From positions 1 through 57,173 of the forward strand of contig JAHJJX010000018.1 in NCBI GenBank assembly GCA_018822665.1: a stretch of DNA of 57,173 nucleotides. Reading direction: 5' to 3'. Positions 1-9,317 of the stretch are shown piece by piece. The notes beneath the pieces were generated by a model. That model had not been told where the DNA came from. It ran no database searches and saw only the letters and a program-made list of their open reading frames with translations. Position 1 is the stretch's first letter, and each line of letters begins with the position of its first letter. The stretch comes from a bacterium (lineage in GTDB: Bacteria > Campylobacterota > Campylobacteria > Campylobacterales > Sulfurimonadaceae). The translations under genes were made by a program, and so were the position numbers.

Positions 1-125
1 AGAACCTGCATAGTTGAAGATACTTTTTCATCAAAATACGGTTCGTTTTTGAAAATACCGCAACGGGCATTGCAAGTTCCACATGCCTACAAGTTTATCC
101 CTTGTACATACATTTTTTTGAGCAT
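1..125 (-). other. Possible edge reading frame interrupted by TAG (doubtful)
   Basis: On the minus strand an ATG at 123-125 opens a short frame that meets TAG at 87-89. The same frame then stays open to the window edge. The 28 codons after the stop read like protein and contain ACGTCNARCG, with cysteines spaced C-x2-C-x3-C. The stop directly abuts a copy of the GGCATGTGGAA repeat. It could be the start of a gene outside the window that begins at the ATG at 9-11, a decayed gene, or chance. Nothing else in 1-295 looks coding. Confidence 0.2.
77..87 (-). repeat. Dispersed 11-mer GGCATGTGGAA, copy 1
   Basis: Exact copy on the minus strand in the non-coding left edge. A second copy in the same orientation lies about 100 bp to the right. 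Confidence 0.85.
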
Positions 126-175
126 GTCTTGTTTACTCTTCTACACTCCAAGCAAAGATACATTTCTATGAAATA

Positions 176-186
176 TTCCACATGCC
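176..186 (-). repeat. Dispersed 11-mer GGCATGTGGAA, copy 2
   Basis: Exact minus-strand copy upstream of the DUF1538 gene. The flanks are AT-rich. Confidence 0.85.
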
Positions 187-298
187 ATAAGGAGTTGAAA
201 TCTAAAATATAAAAACAAAACAGGAGCTTCGCATTTGATTTATACTTAAATTAAAATAAAACAGATAGAATTTTAATACTGAAATATTAAGGATATTG

Positions 299-2221
299 AT
301 GTTAAGCATTGCTTCATTTTTAAAACTGCTGCAAGAATCATTTAGAGATTTGTTGCCTATTATTTTAGTCATTATGTTTTTTCAGCTGGCAATCATTCAA
401 AGTGTTCCCGAAAACTGGTTAAGCACAACCATTGGGCTTGCCATTGTCGGTGTTGGTTTGGCGGTTTTTCTTCTGGGCCTTGAAGTTGGAATTTTTCCTG
501 TGGGCGAGGGGCTTGCAAGTGAGTTCGCAAACAAGGGTTCTATCGGCTGGATAGTATTATTTGCTTTTATGATTGGCTTTGGCACTACTGTAGCCGAACC
601 CGCGCTTGTCGTTATAGCCGATAAAGCGGCAAGCATCAGCTCGGGAAGAATTGATGCTACCACACTCAGAATGGTTGTTGCATTTTCGGTTGGATTTGCA
701 ATAGTTATAGGCGTTTGGAGGATTATCAAAGGGCATCCTATCCACTACTACATCATCTCTGGTTACATTATGGTTGTAGCGGCGACCGCCTTTGCGCCAA
801 AAGAGATAGTGGGGCTGGCTTATGACTTGGGAGGCGTTACAACTTCCACCGTTACCGTTCCTCTTGTTGCCGCTCTTGGAATCGGGCTGGCTTCAGCTAT
901 AAAGGGGAGAAACCCCGTCTTAGACGGCTTTGGACTCATTGCTTTTGCTTCGCTGACTCCGATGATATTTGTTCAATTTTACGGAATCTTTGTTTATCAG
1001 TTTGTTGAAGCTGTTGATGCTGTTGCCACGACTGCTCAATGCCTTGAAACTTCTGCTGTTTTTAACTTTAACATCCTTGATATATTAAGAGGTTTTGCGG
1101 GAGTTATCGGGGATGTTCTTCCTATACTGGCAGTAATTTTATTTTTTCAATATATCGTTCTCAAAAAGTACATCGACAATCTTAAAGAGGTCATCATTGG
1201 CTTTGGACTGGTTGTCATAGGTCTTTACGCTTTTATAGTTGGCCTTGAGATGGGATTATTCTCCCTTGGGGAGACAATGGCATTTGAGCTGACGCAAAGA
1301 GATAATAATTTCATTATCTACTCTTTTGGTTTTGCCATTGGATTTTCTACAACTATGGCTGAGCCTTCGTTGACGGCAATTGCAAGAAAAGCAAAAGAGA
1401 TTAGCGACGGCAGAATCAACGACTTTGTGCTTCGTCTGTTTGTTGCACTCGGTGTCGCCATAGGTATTTCACTTGGCTCTTACAGAATTGTTGTCGGCGG
1501 AGAGATTGTTTACTACATTATAGCCGGCTACATGTTTGTTATAGTCCTTACTTTCATTGCTCCAAAATACATCATCCCTATTGCTTACGACAGCGGCGGA
1601 GTCACAACTTCAACGGTTACGGTTCCTCTTGTTGCTGCACTTGGTCTTGGTCTTGCAACAAATATACCCGGACGCGACCCGCTCATTGACGGTTTTGGTC
1701 TTATAGCATTTGCATCTCTTTTTCCTATGATTACCGTTATGCTCTATGGTGTCATTACGGAAAAAATAGGCATTAAAGGGGAGCACGAGCTCGAGGAACT
1801 CCACATCAAGGAGCTTCGTCATGCGCTTGAAGATGCAAACAATATGGGACTATCTACTGTAAATGTACAAGGAACACACAAGCGACATTCCTATAAAATG
1901 GCATTTTCGTGCGTGCATGTTATCGTCCCCAATGAGAGAAAAGACCAAGCACTCATCGCAGCCAAAGAGGCAGGAGCGACGGGCGTTACCATTATGGAAG
2001 CGCACGGAATGGGCTTAAATGAAATGGATAACTTTTACAATAGACTCGAGAGTAAAGCAACCGATGTCAACTTAATGTTTATCGTTCCGACTAAAAAAGT
2101 TGATCATCTTATTTATACGGTTATGCATAATCTTGACATAGTCGGAAATGGGGCAGGACTCTCCTACTCTTATCCTATTTCCCATCTTAAGGGCTTAACC
2201 TTAAACAGTAAGGATTTATAA
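299..2221 (+). CDS. DUF1538 tandem-repeat membrane protein with C-terminal P-II-like domain
   Basis: Integral membrane protein built from two homologous halves, each of the DUF1538 type. The repeat is obvious: [17 protein letters not shown] occurs near residue 178 and again near 432, each followed by a [11 protein letters not shown] segment. After the second membrane half, roughly residues 535-640 form a soluble tail with an [13 protein letters not shown] segment that resembles P-II-type signal domains. DUF1538 proteins are probably transporters, but the substrate is not known to me. A P-II-like tail suggests control by a small metabolite (inference). ATG at 299 is preferred over the adjacent TTG at 296 because AAGGA at 289-293 is better spaced. 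The stop overlaps the next gene by one base, so the two are probably co-transcribed. Confidence 0.8.
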   Translation: MLSIASFLKLLQESFRDLLPIILVIMFFQLAIIQSVPENWLSTTIGLAIVGVGLAVFLLGLEVGIFPVGEGLASEFANKGSIGWIVLFAFMIGFGTTVAEPALVVIADKAASISSGRIDATTLRMVVAFSVGFAIVIGVWRIIKGHPIHYYIISGYIMVVAATAFAPKEIVGLAYDLGGVTTSTVTVPLVAALGIGLASAIKGRNPVLDGFGLIAFASLTPMIFVQFYGIFVYQFVEAVDAVATTAQCLETSAVFNFNILDILRGFAGVIGDVLPILAVILFFQYIVLKKYIDNLKEVIIGFGLVVIGLYAFIVGLEMGLFSLGETMAFELTQRDNNFIIYSFGFAIGFSTTMAEPSLTAIARKAKEISDGRINDFVLRLFVALGVAIGISLGSYRIVVGGEIVYYIIAGYMFVIVLTFIAPKYIIPIAYDSGGVTTSTVTVPLVAALGLGLATNIPGRDPLIDGFGLIAFASLFPMITVMLYGVITEKIGIKGEHELEELHIKELRHALEDANNMGLSTVNVQGTHKRHSYKMAFSCVHVIVPNERKDQALIAAKEAGATGVTIMEAHGMGLNEMDNFYNRLESKATDVNLMFIVPTKKVDHLIYTVMHNLDIVGNGAGLSYSYPISHLKGLTLNSKDL

Positions 2222-3498
2222 TGTATGATTTTTCTCAGTTTTTCAAAAATAGCAATAATCAAATCACAGAGGAGTTTATTAACAAATATACCTCGTACCT
2301 GAATATCTCGGATAAAGACAGTGTTTCCATCTTATCAAGCCATTACAAAAAAATACTAGAAGCTTTCAGCGCCCCTTTTGAGCAAGATGAACTTTTAGAA
2401 CTATTTAAAAATTTGGCTCAATATCAAGTTGCCATAGAAACACCTTATGTCATCATTACAAATGAAATTTATGGTCTTAAAAGCATCCTTTTATCTGAAA
2501 TAATCAACGGATCCTCAGGTCCTGACGTGATTGAATTTATATTGCTTTTTTCGAAAATCAACAATAAAATTGCGCATGTTTATTTACTTGAATATATAAA
2601 AAAGCTATCGTCTTTGAATGCTTTACGACTCAATTCAATTTCGGATTTGATTGAAAAAAATATCATTCAGCATTATGAATCGCATCTTCTATGGCTTACA
2701 AGTCTGGCAATATGTATGAGAGACAAGGAAGTGAATAATTTTCAATTAGACGAGAGCATGTGCAGTTTTGGACAATGGCTTCATAACGGTGCTAAAAAAA
2801 TTATACAAAATGACTTAAAATACAAAACATTAAATACGCTCCACAATAATTTACATGTTTTTGCAAAAAATATATTGGCACATCTCCATAACGATGAATA
2901 TCACATACTGCTCACCTATTTAGAAAAATGTGAGCTTTTATCACTGAGTATCGGCACGGAGCTCGCCCTCATAGACAACATAATAATGAATCAAAAAGTT
3001 ACAAAAGATCCACTCACAAATGCACTCGGCCGTGATGGACTGATTCCTGTATTTGAGAATCAATACGAGTTATCATTGGCAACAAGCAATCCCTTTGTTT
3101 TAGCGATATGCGATTTGGATTATTTTAAAAATGTGAATGATGTTTACGGGCATGTGGCAGGCGATGAGATATTAAAACTGTTTGTAAGAATCGTTAAAAA
3201 ATATATTCGTAATTCAGACTCAATTATCCGCTATGGCGGAGAAGAGTTTGTCATCGTCCTTCCGGCGGTAAAAAAAGCAAAAGGGCTGGATATTCTGGAG
3301 AAAATTCGTAAATGCTTTGAAAATACTCTTTTGGAGTATGAAGGCAATCATATAAAATCAACTGTTAGCATGGGCGTGATGGAGATTACGCCTGAATATT
3401 ACTACAAGAAAAGCTTCTTAAACGAATATATCAACATCGTAGATAAAAAGCTGTATTTGGCAAAAAACAGCGGCAGAAATAAAATAGAGGTGTATTAA
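2221..3498 (+). CDS. Diguanylate cyclase with CZB-like zinc-binding sensor
   Basis: Makes c-di-GMP from two GTP. The C-terminal GGDEF domain is intact, with the active-site motif GGEEF at residues 339-343 and the usual DLDYFKNVND segment near 298. Residues about 150-240 resemble the CZB (chemoreceptor zinc-binding) fold: His155 in HLLW, Cys181 in CSFGQW, and His208 or His212 in LHNNLH are candidate ligands. This architecture recalls E. coli DgcZ, whose CZB domain senses zinc. Residues 1-145 are helical and I do not recognise them. No membrane segment is visible, so it is cytoplasmic. It overlaps the DUF1538 gene by one base; AAGGA precedes the start. Confidence 0.82.
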   Translation: MYDFSQFFKNSNNQITEEFINKYTSYLNISDKDSVSILSSHYKKILEAFSAPFEQDELLELFKNLAQYQVAIETPYVIITNEIYGLKSILLSEIINGSSGPDVIEFILLFSKINNKIAHVYLLEYIKKLSSLNALRLNSISDLIEKNIIQHYESHLLWLTSLAICMRDKEVNNFQLDESMCSFGQWLHNGAKKIIQNDLKYKTLNTLHNNLHVFAKNILAHLHNDEYHILLTYLEKCELLSLSIGTELALIDNIIMNQKVTKDPLTNALGRDGLIPVFENQYELSLATSNPFVLAICDLDYFKNVNDVYGHVAGDEILKLFVRIVKKYIRNSDSIIRYGGEEFVIVLPAVKKAKGLDILEKIRKCFENTLLEYEGNHIKSTVSMGVMEITPEYYYKKSFLNEYINIVDKKLYLAKNSGRNKIEVY

Positions 3499-3504
3499 CA
3501 TACC

Positions 3505-4164
3505 CTAAAACATATCGCTATAATCATATTTTATTCTGTCCATGTAGTATTTATTTCCGACAAGAATAATTCTATGATCTTTTTTAGCTCTTCTTTTAAA
3601 GACTGCTTTTATTTTTTCTTTTTTGTTGCTTGAATAATTACTATGTTTTAAATATTTTTTTAAAGATATCAGTTCTCCCCTTTTATCGGTGATATCTTCT
3701 ATCTCTATCTCCGCTTCAAGATGTTCCTCTTTTTTGGAAGCAAGCTCTTGGGAGGTGTTAAGTAAAAAGTTTGAAGAAATTGCATTGAGTATATTTTTAA
3801 GCTGCTCATCTTTATCTTTATAAATTTGTTCTATTCTTATTCTTTCTTGGATTAACATCTGCTCTTTTTGCTCTCGCAGAGCTCTCGTCTCGTTTTCTAA
3901 GTTTAAAATTTTATCTTGGAGCTTCGTATTTTGCTCTTCCAAATATTGATAGTATTTTTCGTCCCAATGTGTTAAAGTTTTTTTGTTGCTTGGAGTTTTT
4001 ATGCTATTGGATACACTTTTTGATTGTGCAGTATCATCAATGCGAACCAGTTTGAGGCCGTTTTCTACAACACTCTCAAGAGAGCCTCTTCGTATCCTGT
4101 TATGAATCGCTTCTTTTGATACCTCAAAATATTCGGCTGCATCGGCGATGCTCATCTTTAGCAT
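3505..4164 (-). CDS. Helix-turn-helix coiled-coil protein
   Basis: Residues 1-45 look like a small winged or MerR/excisionase-type DNA-binding head (SIADAAEYFEVSKEAIHNRI). A long charged coiled coil follows from about residue 70 to 130 (YYQYLEEQNTKLQDKILNLE and onward), then a basic tail with KKEKIKAVFKRRAKK. No catalytic motif is visible. It lies 10 bp downstream of yajQ on the same strand with a good ribosome site (AAGGAG), so the two are likely co-expressed. It may be a DNA-binding regulator or structural protein; I cannot name a specific function. Confidence 0.6.
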   Translation of the reverse strand: MLKMSIADAAEYFEVSKEAIHNRIRRGSLESVVENGLKLVRIDDTAQSKSVSNSIKTPSNKKTLTHWDEKYYQYLEEQNTKLQDKILNLENETRALREQKEQMLIQERIRIEQIYKDKDEQLKNILNAISSNFLLNTSQELASKKEEHLEAEIEIEDITDKRGELISLKKYLKHSNYSSNKKEKIKAVFKRRAKKDHRIILVGNKYYMDRIKYDYSDMF

Positions 4165-4174
4165 AATAAACTCC

Positions 4175-4672
4175 TTATCTCATGTTTTCAAAAACGAGCG
4201 GCGCTTCCCATTCCATAGAGCGAATATGTGCTATAACTTTTTGCAAATCATCCAGTTTCTGCCCTTTAACCCGAATAGAATCCCCTTCTATTTGTGCATT
4301 GACTTTGAGCTTCAAGGCTTTTATCTCTGCCGTTATTTTTTTAGCTTCTTTGGATTCAATATAATCAACAATTTTGTATGTCAATTTTCTATTGCCTCCG
4401 CTTGAATCTTCAGTTTTAAGCGCTTCTAAAACCTTTGATGACAAACCTTGTTTTAAAAGTTTTGTAATGACTACATCTTTGAGAGCATCGAGTTTGTTAT
4501 CGCTTGAAGCAACCAATACTAACTGTTTTTCTTTCTCTTTATAAGTGACTTCATAGGTTGTGCCCTTAAAATCGTAGCGGTTTGCGACTTCCCTGTCTAC
4601 CAAGTTTATCGCATCTTTGAAGCTTTGCATGTTTATCTTTGCACTGATATCAAACGAGTATTCTTTTGCCAT
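4175..4672 (-). CDS. yajQ: YajQ family cyclic di-GMP/nucleotide-binding protein
   Basis: Full-length member (165 aa) of the YajQ/UPF0234 family. The start MAKEYSFDISAKI and the segment VNRYDFKGT-like (NRYDFKGTTYEVTY) are family hallmarks, followed by the second ferredoxin-like half ending in APLVFENMR. In Xanthomonas a YajQ homologue binds c-di-GMP and acts on transcription; whether this one does so is inference, although the window is rich in c-di-GMP enzymes. It is cytoplasmic. AAAGGG lies just upstream of the ATG. Confidence 0.9.
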   Translation of the reverse strand: MAKEYSFDISAKINMQSFKDAINLVDREVANRYDFKGTTYEVTYKEKEKQLVLVASSDNKLDALKDVVITKLLKQGLSSKVLEALKTEDSSGGNRKLTYKIVDYIESKEAKKITAEIKALKLKVNAQIEGDSIRVKGQKLDDLQKVIAHIRSMEWEAPLVFENMR

Positions 4673-4818
4673 TTAAAACCCTTTTAGTTCTGAAAATAAA
4701 ATTGATTATAACATATTTATAACGCTGTTAGTTCATGCAAGCGCAGTGTTATATAAAAAATACTAATCTAATACTATAAAGAAGTACAGTTTTCAGGTGC
4801 TTGTTATTAAAAATTTAA

Positions 4819-4824
4819 TATAAT
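4819..4824 (+). promoter_or_regulatory. Probable sigma-70 -10 element for the SLBB/Wzz operon
   Basis: TATAAT lies 31 bp before the ATG at 4855 in a T/A-rich context. A ribosome site (CTGGAG) follows it. Campylobacterota sigma-70 promoters often lack a clear -35 box, and none is obvious here. Confidence 0.5.
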
Positions 4825-4854
4825 TGCGTCTATTTTTTTCTGGAGAAAAACACT

Positions 4855-7611
4855 ATGACATCAAAGTTATTTTTACTTCTATTTTTACTTTTTTCAAGCC
4901 TATTCGCTGAAACAAATTTGGACCAGCTCAAGCAGGCGGTTGAGCAAAATCCTGCTCTGCTCAACACCCCTCAAGCACAAGCAATGATGCGAGAAAAAGG
5001 TGTGAGCGTAGATGAAATTCAACGCAAACTTGAAGCAGGCGACATACACCCTGAAGCTGAAACTCTTCAGCAAAAAAGTATAAAAAACGATATTTCTCTT
5101 CAAGATGACAATCTCACTCAAGAGCGAAACAATACACAGGTACAGCGTCTTAATGTGGAGAATATTAGCCCGTTTTCATTTCAAAGCAATGCAAAAATCA
5201 GAGAAAATTTAATTAAAAAACAACAATCTCTTGCAGAAAATAAACTCTCAAGATATTCAATGCGTTTTTATATCAATAAAAATCAAGTAGATTCATCTTC
5301 CCTGCCGACTCCTGATGATTACGTTATCTCCAGCGGAGATGTTTTTAACATCAACATCTATGGAGACAGAGACAAAGACTACTTGTTGGATGTTAAAAAC
5401 GACGGAGCAGTGACCATCCCCTTCTTAGGACCGATTAAACTCGGCGGAATGAGCTTTAAAGATGCCAAAAAACATTTAGAAAAAGTTCTCGGCAATCACT
5501 ATAAAATGAGCAGTTTCAACATCAGCATCAGCAAATACAGCACCATTCAGGTAACTCTCATCGGGGAAGTGAAAGCACCCGGTTTGTACAACCTATCCTC
5601 TTTTTCTACGGTAAAAGACTTGCTTATTACTGCGAGCGGCATTCAAAGCAACGGCTCGGTTCGAGATATTGTTGTAAAAAGAAACTCCAAAATAGTGGCA
5701 CATCTGGATTTTTATGATTTGCTCTTTAACGGTGAAGAGTTTGGCACATCTTTGCTAAAGCACGGAGACACCGTAATTATCAATCAGGCAAAAATATTGG
5801 TCAGTATTGACGGTTATGTAAATAATTCTGCTATTTTCGAACTTAAAGAGAATGAAAATCTTGACAAACTTATTGAATACGCCAGCGGGATGAAACCAAA
5901 TGCTTCAAAAGTAAATATAAAAGTAAAAAGATATAGCGATAATGCCCTCACTCAAACTTTCAATATCGCGTCCAAAGAAGCTAAAAACTTTAAAATGCTC
6001 AACGGAGACAGCGTTTATATCTACCCTCTTGATTTTTCAGCACAAAGCAGTGTGAATATTTACGGAAATATTATCCGACCGGGAAGCTATGACTTAAGCA
6101 AAGAAAAAACCCTGAATGCGCTACTTCAAGAAAACATCAAACATGGAATGAAAAAATTCTTTTTGCCGCAAACACATTTTGAATATGCCGTTATTAAAAG
6201 CTATGACAACTCTCTTAAATATACGACAAGGTCAGTGAATCTAGCGCATGTTTTAAACAATAGTGAAACGGTGCAGCTCTCTTCACAGGATGAAATTTTT
6301 ATCTTCAGCCAAAATGACATCTATTCAAATTCGTTTATAACAACTATCGGAAAAACATTAATGAATCCGGGTAAGTTACAGTATTTTCATGGAATGACGG
6401 TTCAAGATGCTATTAACGCTTCGGGTCTCAATAAAATCATAGACGACAAAGTAAGAATTACAACCTTCAATACAGAGGACAACATGCCTCAAACGAAGTT
6501 CATATCGCTTAAGAAAAACGGTTATACACAATTGTCACCTTATGATGAAGTGGAAATTTATGACTTTTATGACTCAAATATCTTAAAGCCTGTAATCATC
6601 AAAGGCGAAGTTGTCAATCCTACAACCACCTACTATGAAGAGGGGATGAATGCAGCCAAACTTTTAAACATCTCCGGAGGCTTTACAAATAAAGCGTACA
6701 GAAACAAACTCGAAATTGTAAGATACTTTTTAGATGCAAATCTGACAAGACAAAGAGAGATCTTGGGAATTGACTTAACAAACACAAATATGGAGGATGT
6801 CATCATTAAGCCGTTTGATGAAGTAACCGTTTTCAAAATCCCAAAATGGGGAGAAAGAAAAACGGTCACGCTCCTCGGTCAGGTTCAATTTCCCGGTACC
6901 TACACGATTGATGATGGAGAAAAACTTGTTGATATTTTAAAGCGAGCCGGAGGCTTTACCGATAAAGCTTTCATTGAAGGTGCCGTATTTACGAGAGAAA
7001 GCATCAAACAAAACCAAATGGATCAATATAACAAATCTTTGGCAAGAATAAAAAGAGAGCTTGCCATTTACAATGCAATGCCTGCAAATGCTAAAAAATC
7101 TGCATCTATGGGTCAAGCAAGCAACACCTTAAATGAAGTGATTCAAGAAGCGCAAAAATATCAGCCCATTGGTCGCGTAAGCATCAATCTTGATGAAAAT
7201 CTCACAAAAATTGAACAAAGTAATTTCAATATCGTTTTAAACGACAAAGACACTCTTGCTATTCCAAGCTCCATCGATACGGTGACTGTTTTTGGAGAAG
7301 TATTCAACCCTAGCTCCTTTATCTACGATGCGTCCAAAAACAGTGAAGATTATATTGTTATGGCAAGCGGTTTTTCCAAGGCTGCGGACATTGACAATTC
7401 CTATATTATACATGCAAACGGTACCTCTGAACCACTCAACGGAGGATGGCTTAGTGCCGATGTTGACATCAAAAAAGGGGACACTATCGTCGTTCCTATT
7501 TACATCAAGGAATATGATGCTCTTGAAGTATGGGATAGTGTTTCAAAGATTCTTTCAAGTTTCGCAATTACTGCCGCTGCACTTAACAGCTTAGGAATTA
7601 TTACACAATGA
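4855..7611 (+). CDS. SLBB-domain polysaccharide export protein (Wza-like)
   Basis: Outer-membrane or periplasmic polysaccharide export protein. A signal peptide covers residues 1-18 (hydrophobic run ending LFAE). A polysaccharide-export (Wza) domain follows at about 150-230 (DDYVISSGDVFNINIYG). Several SLBB-like repeats come next, recognised by recurring segments such as VTLIGEVKAPGLY and VTLLGQVQFPGTYTIDDG. At 918 aa it is much longer than E. coli Wza because of the extra SLBB repeats. It overlaps the Wzz-like gene by four bases (ATGA), so the products probably work together in exporting a surface polysaccharide. No glycosyltransferase or capsule synthesis gene lies nearby. Confidence 0.88.
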   Translation: MTSKLFLLLFLLFSSLFAETNLDQLKQAVEQNPALLNTPQAQAMMREKGVSVDEIQRKLEAGDIHPEAETLQQKSIKNDISLQDDNLTQERNNTQVQRLNVENISPFSFQSNAKIRENLIKKQQSLAENKLSRYSMRFYINKNQVDSSSLPTPDDYVISSGDVFNINIYGDRDKDYLLDVKNDGAVTIPFLGPIKLGGMSFKDAKKHLEKVLGNHYKMSSFNISISKYSTIQVTLIGEVKAPGLYNLSSFSTVKDLLITASGIQSNGSVRDIVVKRNSKIVAHLDFYDLLFNGEEFGTSLLKHGDTVIINQAKILVSIDGYVNNSAIFELKENENLDKLIEYASGMKPNASKVNIKVKRYSDNALTQTFNIASKEAKNFKMLNGDSVYIYPLDFSAQSSVNIYGNIIRPGSYDLSKEKTLNALLQENIKHGMKKFFLPQTHFEYAVIKSYDNSLKYTTRSVNLAHVLNNSETVQLSSQDEIFIFSQNDIYSNSFITTIGKTLMNPGKLQYFHGMTVQDAINASGLNKIIDDKVRITTFNTEDNMPQTKFISLKKNGYTQLSPYDEVEIYDFYDSNILKPVIIKGEVVNPTTTYYEEGMNAAKLLNISGGFTNKAYRNKLEIVRYFLDANLTRQREILGIDLTNTNMEDVIIKPFDEVTVFKIPKWGERKTVTLLGQVQFPGTYTIDDGEKLVDILKRAGGFTDKAFIEGAVFTRESIKQNQMDQYNKSLARIKRELAIYNAMPANAKKSASMGQASNTLNEVIQEAQKYQPIGRVSINLDENLTKIEQSNFNIVLNDKDTLAIPSSIDTVTVFGEVFNPSSFIYDASKNSEDYIVMASGFSKAADIDNSYIIHANGTSEPLNGGWLSADVDIKKGDTIVVPIYIKEYDALEVWDSVSKILSSFAITAAALNSLGIITQ

Positions 7612-8549
7612 ATCCATTAGAACACAACAATCAATCGATGCAAATGATAGAAGAAGATGAAATAGACTTAAGAGAGCTTTGGCAAACGATTTTAAAAGGC
7701 AAGAAGCTCATTTTAATCTTCACCATGCTTGTAACTGTTTTTACGATAATTTTTGCGCTTAAACAACCGAATGTGTATCAATCGCAGGCTGTTCTCATCC
7801 CGACTGAGGCGGACACAAGCTCACTTGCAGGGCTGGGTGGTTTAGCGGCGATGGCGGGAGTAAGCCTGGGAGGAAGTTCTATGACTCCGGATATTGCGTT
7901 TGAGTCTCTTTTAAACAATTATGAATTTATGAAAAGCTTTATTGAAAATAATAAAATTCTTGAGTATTATGAAAATAAGGAGCTTGATAAAAACTATGTT
8001 TTTGCTCTGGGATACAGGGGAATTTATGACTTGTTTCAATTCGATAAAGAGGAAGAAGAAGATAAAGATGAAAGAATATATGAGCTCATGGAGTTAATTC
8101 AAAAAAACTTTTCCATTTCAAGTGATAAAAAAACATCCCTTGTAACTATCTCTTACAGTGACTACGACAAAAGCTATGCCCCAAAAATGGTTTATGCTTT
8201 TTTGGAAGATTCTAGCAAATACTTGGTGGAGAACGACCTTAAAAATATCAACAACAGTCTGAAATATTTTCAAGAAGAACTCAGCAATGCAGACAGCATT
8301 GAACTGCGTCAAAACCTCTCTAGCCTCATCTCCAATATTTTACAAAAAAAAGTGATGAGCAAATCTAAAAAGTACTACCAATGTGATGCGCTCACCCTTC
8401 CGTTTGAAGCGTATGTAAAAGACAAAATCAAACCAAAGCGTGCACTCATTGTGGTTGTAGGCTTTGTAACAGGACTTATACTTAGTATCTTTTTAGTTTT
8501 CTTTTTAGCATTTATAAGAAATGAGCAAGACTCTAAAATAACACCTTAG
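7608..8549 (+). CDS. Wzz-type polysaccharide chain-length/co-polymerase protein
   Basis: Inner-membrane protein of the Wzz/PCP family. The N-terminal cytoplasmic part (EDEIDLRELWQTILKGKK) leads into a first membrane helix at about 30-52. A periplasmic domain follows with the family segment PNVYQSQAVLIP and a glycine-rich stretch (SLAGLGGLAAMAG). A second helix lies at about 283-305, preceded by the proline-containing segment DKIKPKRA. No kinase domain is fused, so it controls chain length or links to the SLBB channel without tyrosine kinase activity. It is translationally coupled to the upstream gene. The gene ends at a hairpin between convergent genes. Confidence 0.85.
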   Translation: MNPLEHNNQSMQMIEEDEIDLRELWQTILKGKKLILIFTMLVTVFTIIFALKQPNVYQSQAVLIPTEADTSSLAGLGGLAAMAGVSLGGSSMTPDIAFESLLNNYEFMKSFIENNKILEYYENKELDKNYVFALGYRGIYDLFQFDKEEEEDKDERIYELMELIQKNFSISSDKKTSLVTISYSDYDKSYAPKMVYAFLEDSSKYLVENDLKNINNSLKYFQEELSNADSIELRQNLSSLISNILQKKVMSKSKKYYQCDALTLPFEAYVKDKIKPKRALIVVVGFVTGLILSIFLVFFLAFIRNEQDSKITP

Positions 8550-8571
8550 CCTCCCCCTTGCACATCTAGGG

Positions 8572-8592
8572 TTTCCACATGGCATGTGGAAA
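8572..8592. terminator. Bidirectional hairpin made of two head-to-head 11-mer copies
   Basis: Ten-base arms TTTCCACATG and CATGTGGAAA are separated by a single G. The right arm contains an exact GGCATGTGGAA (8581-8591); the left arm is a one-mismatch copy. It lies exactly between the convergent ends of the Wzz-like gene and the iron-sulfur subunit gene, so it may stop transcription both ways. The tiny loop means the real RNA loop must open a few base pairs. Confidence 0.6.
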
Positions 8593-8594
8593 TT

Positions 8595-9314
8595 CTAGAA
8601 CATCGGCGAACCGTCAAATCCTCCGCTAAAATTCCCAAAGTTTGTGTCCATAAACCCTAATTGAGCGCTTTTAGAGCGAAGTTTTTCTATATCTGATTTA
8701 GATGAAATTCCCTGCGGACACACCATCGTGCACGCATCACACAAAGTACAATCCCAAATTCCATTCATTTGTATATTTTCAATTTTTGCATCCACCCCGT
8801 CTTCTCTGATATCGCTGACGTATCTCCAAACTCTTGTGAGCGCGAACGGACCTAAGAACTCTTCATTTACTGCATACACTGGGCAGGCACTATAACAAGA
8901 ACCGCAAAGGATGCAGTCACTTTGAATCTCATTTCTTTTCTCATCTTCTTGAGTAACTGCGATACCTTGGCTAAGGGAGTTCTGCCATGTCTTTGCTTTT
9001 TGGTTAAAGGCGTATGATTTGTCCATATCCACAATCAGGTCGCGAATAACTGGAACATTTTTAAGGGGCTCAATCAAATCACCCTCTTGAACCTTGTATC
9101 CACATGCCAAGACTTCTTTGGCGTTAACACGCACCGAACAGCTTCCGCAAACACTGCTTCTGCACCCGCTGGCATAAGAAAGAGACGCATCCTGCTTTGT
9201 TTTAATCTCATTGAGAACTTCCAAGAGGGTCGCATCTTGCAAATCTACTTCATACTCTAAAATAGCTTCCCTGAGTTCGGGTTCACTCGTATATCTTTTA
9301 ATTCTTACTCTCAT
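8595..9314 (-). CDS. Succinate dehydrogenase/fumarate reductase iron-sulfur subunit
   Basis: Electron-transfer subunit, 239 aa. An N-terminal plant-ferredoxin domain binds [2Fe-2S] through Cys51, 56, 59 and 71. A second domain has CILCGSCYSACP (Cys134, 137, 140, 144) and CTLCDACTMVCP (Cys189, 192, 195, 199). In E. coli FrdB the second position of the last motif is Val, giving [3Fe-4S]; the Cys192 seen here predicts a second [4Fe-4S], a feature reported for class E enzymes. The gene starts 3 bp after the flavoprotein gene. No membrane-anchor subunit gene is next to it. The symbol is left open because sdhB, frdB and mfrB cannot be separated here. Confidence 0.88.
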   Translation of the reverse strand: MRVRIKRYTSEPELREAILEYEVDLQDATLLEVLNEIKTKQDASLSYASGCRSSVCGSCSVRVNAKEVLACGYKVQEGDLIEPLKNVPVIRDLIVDMDKSYAFNQKAKTWQNSLSQGIAVTQEDEKRNEIQSDCILCGSCYSACPVYAVNEEFLGPFALTRVWRYVSDIREDGVDAKIENIQMNGIWDCTLCDACTMVCPQGISSKSDIEKLRSKSAQLGFMDTNFGNFSGGFDGSPMF

Positions 9315-9317
9315 CTT

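Noticed and set aside
3149-3159. GGCATGTGGCA, one base from the dispersed 11-mer
   Set aside because: It encodes the conserved GHVAG residues of the GGDEF domain, so it is likely explained by the protein and was not counted.
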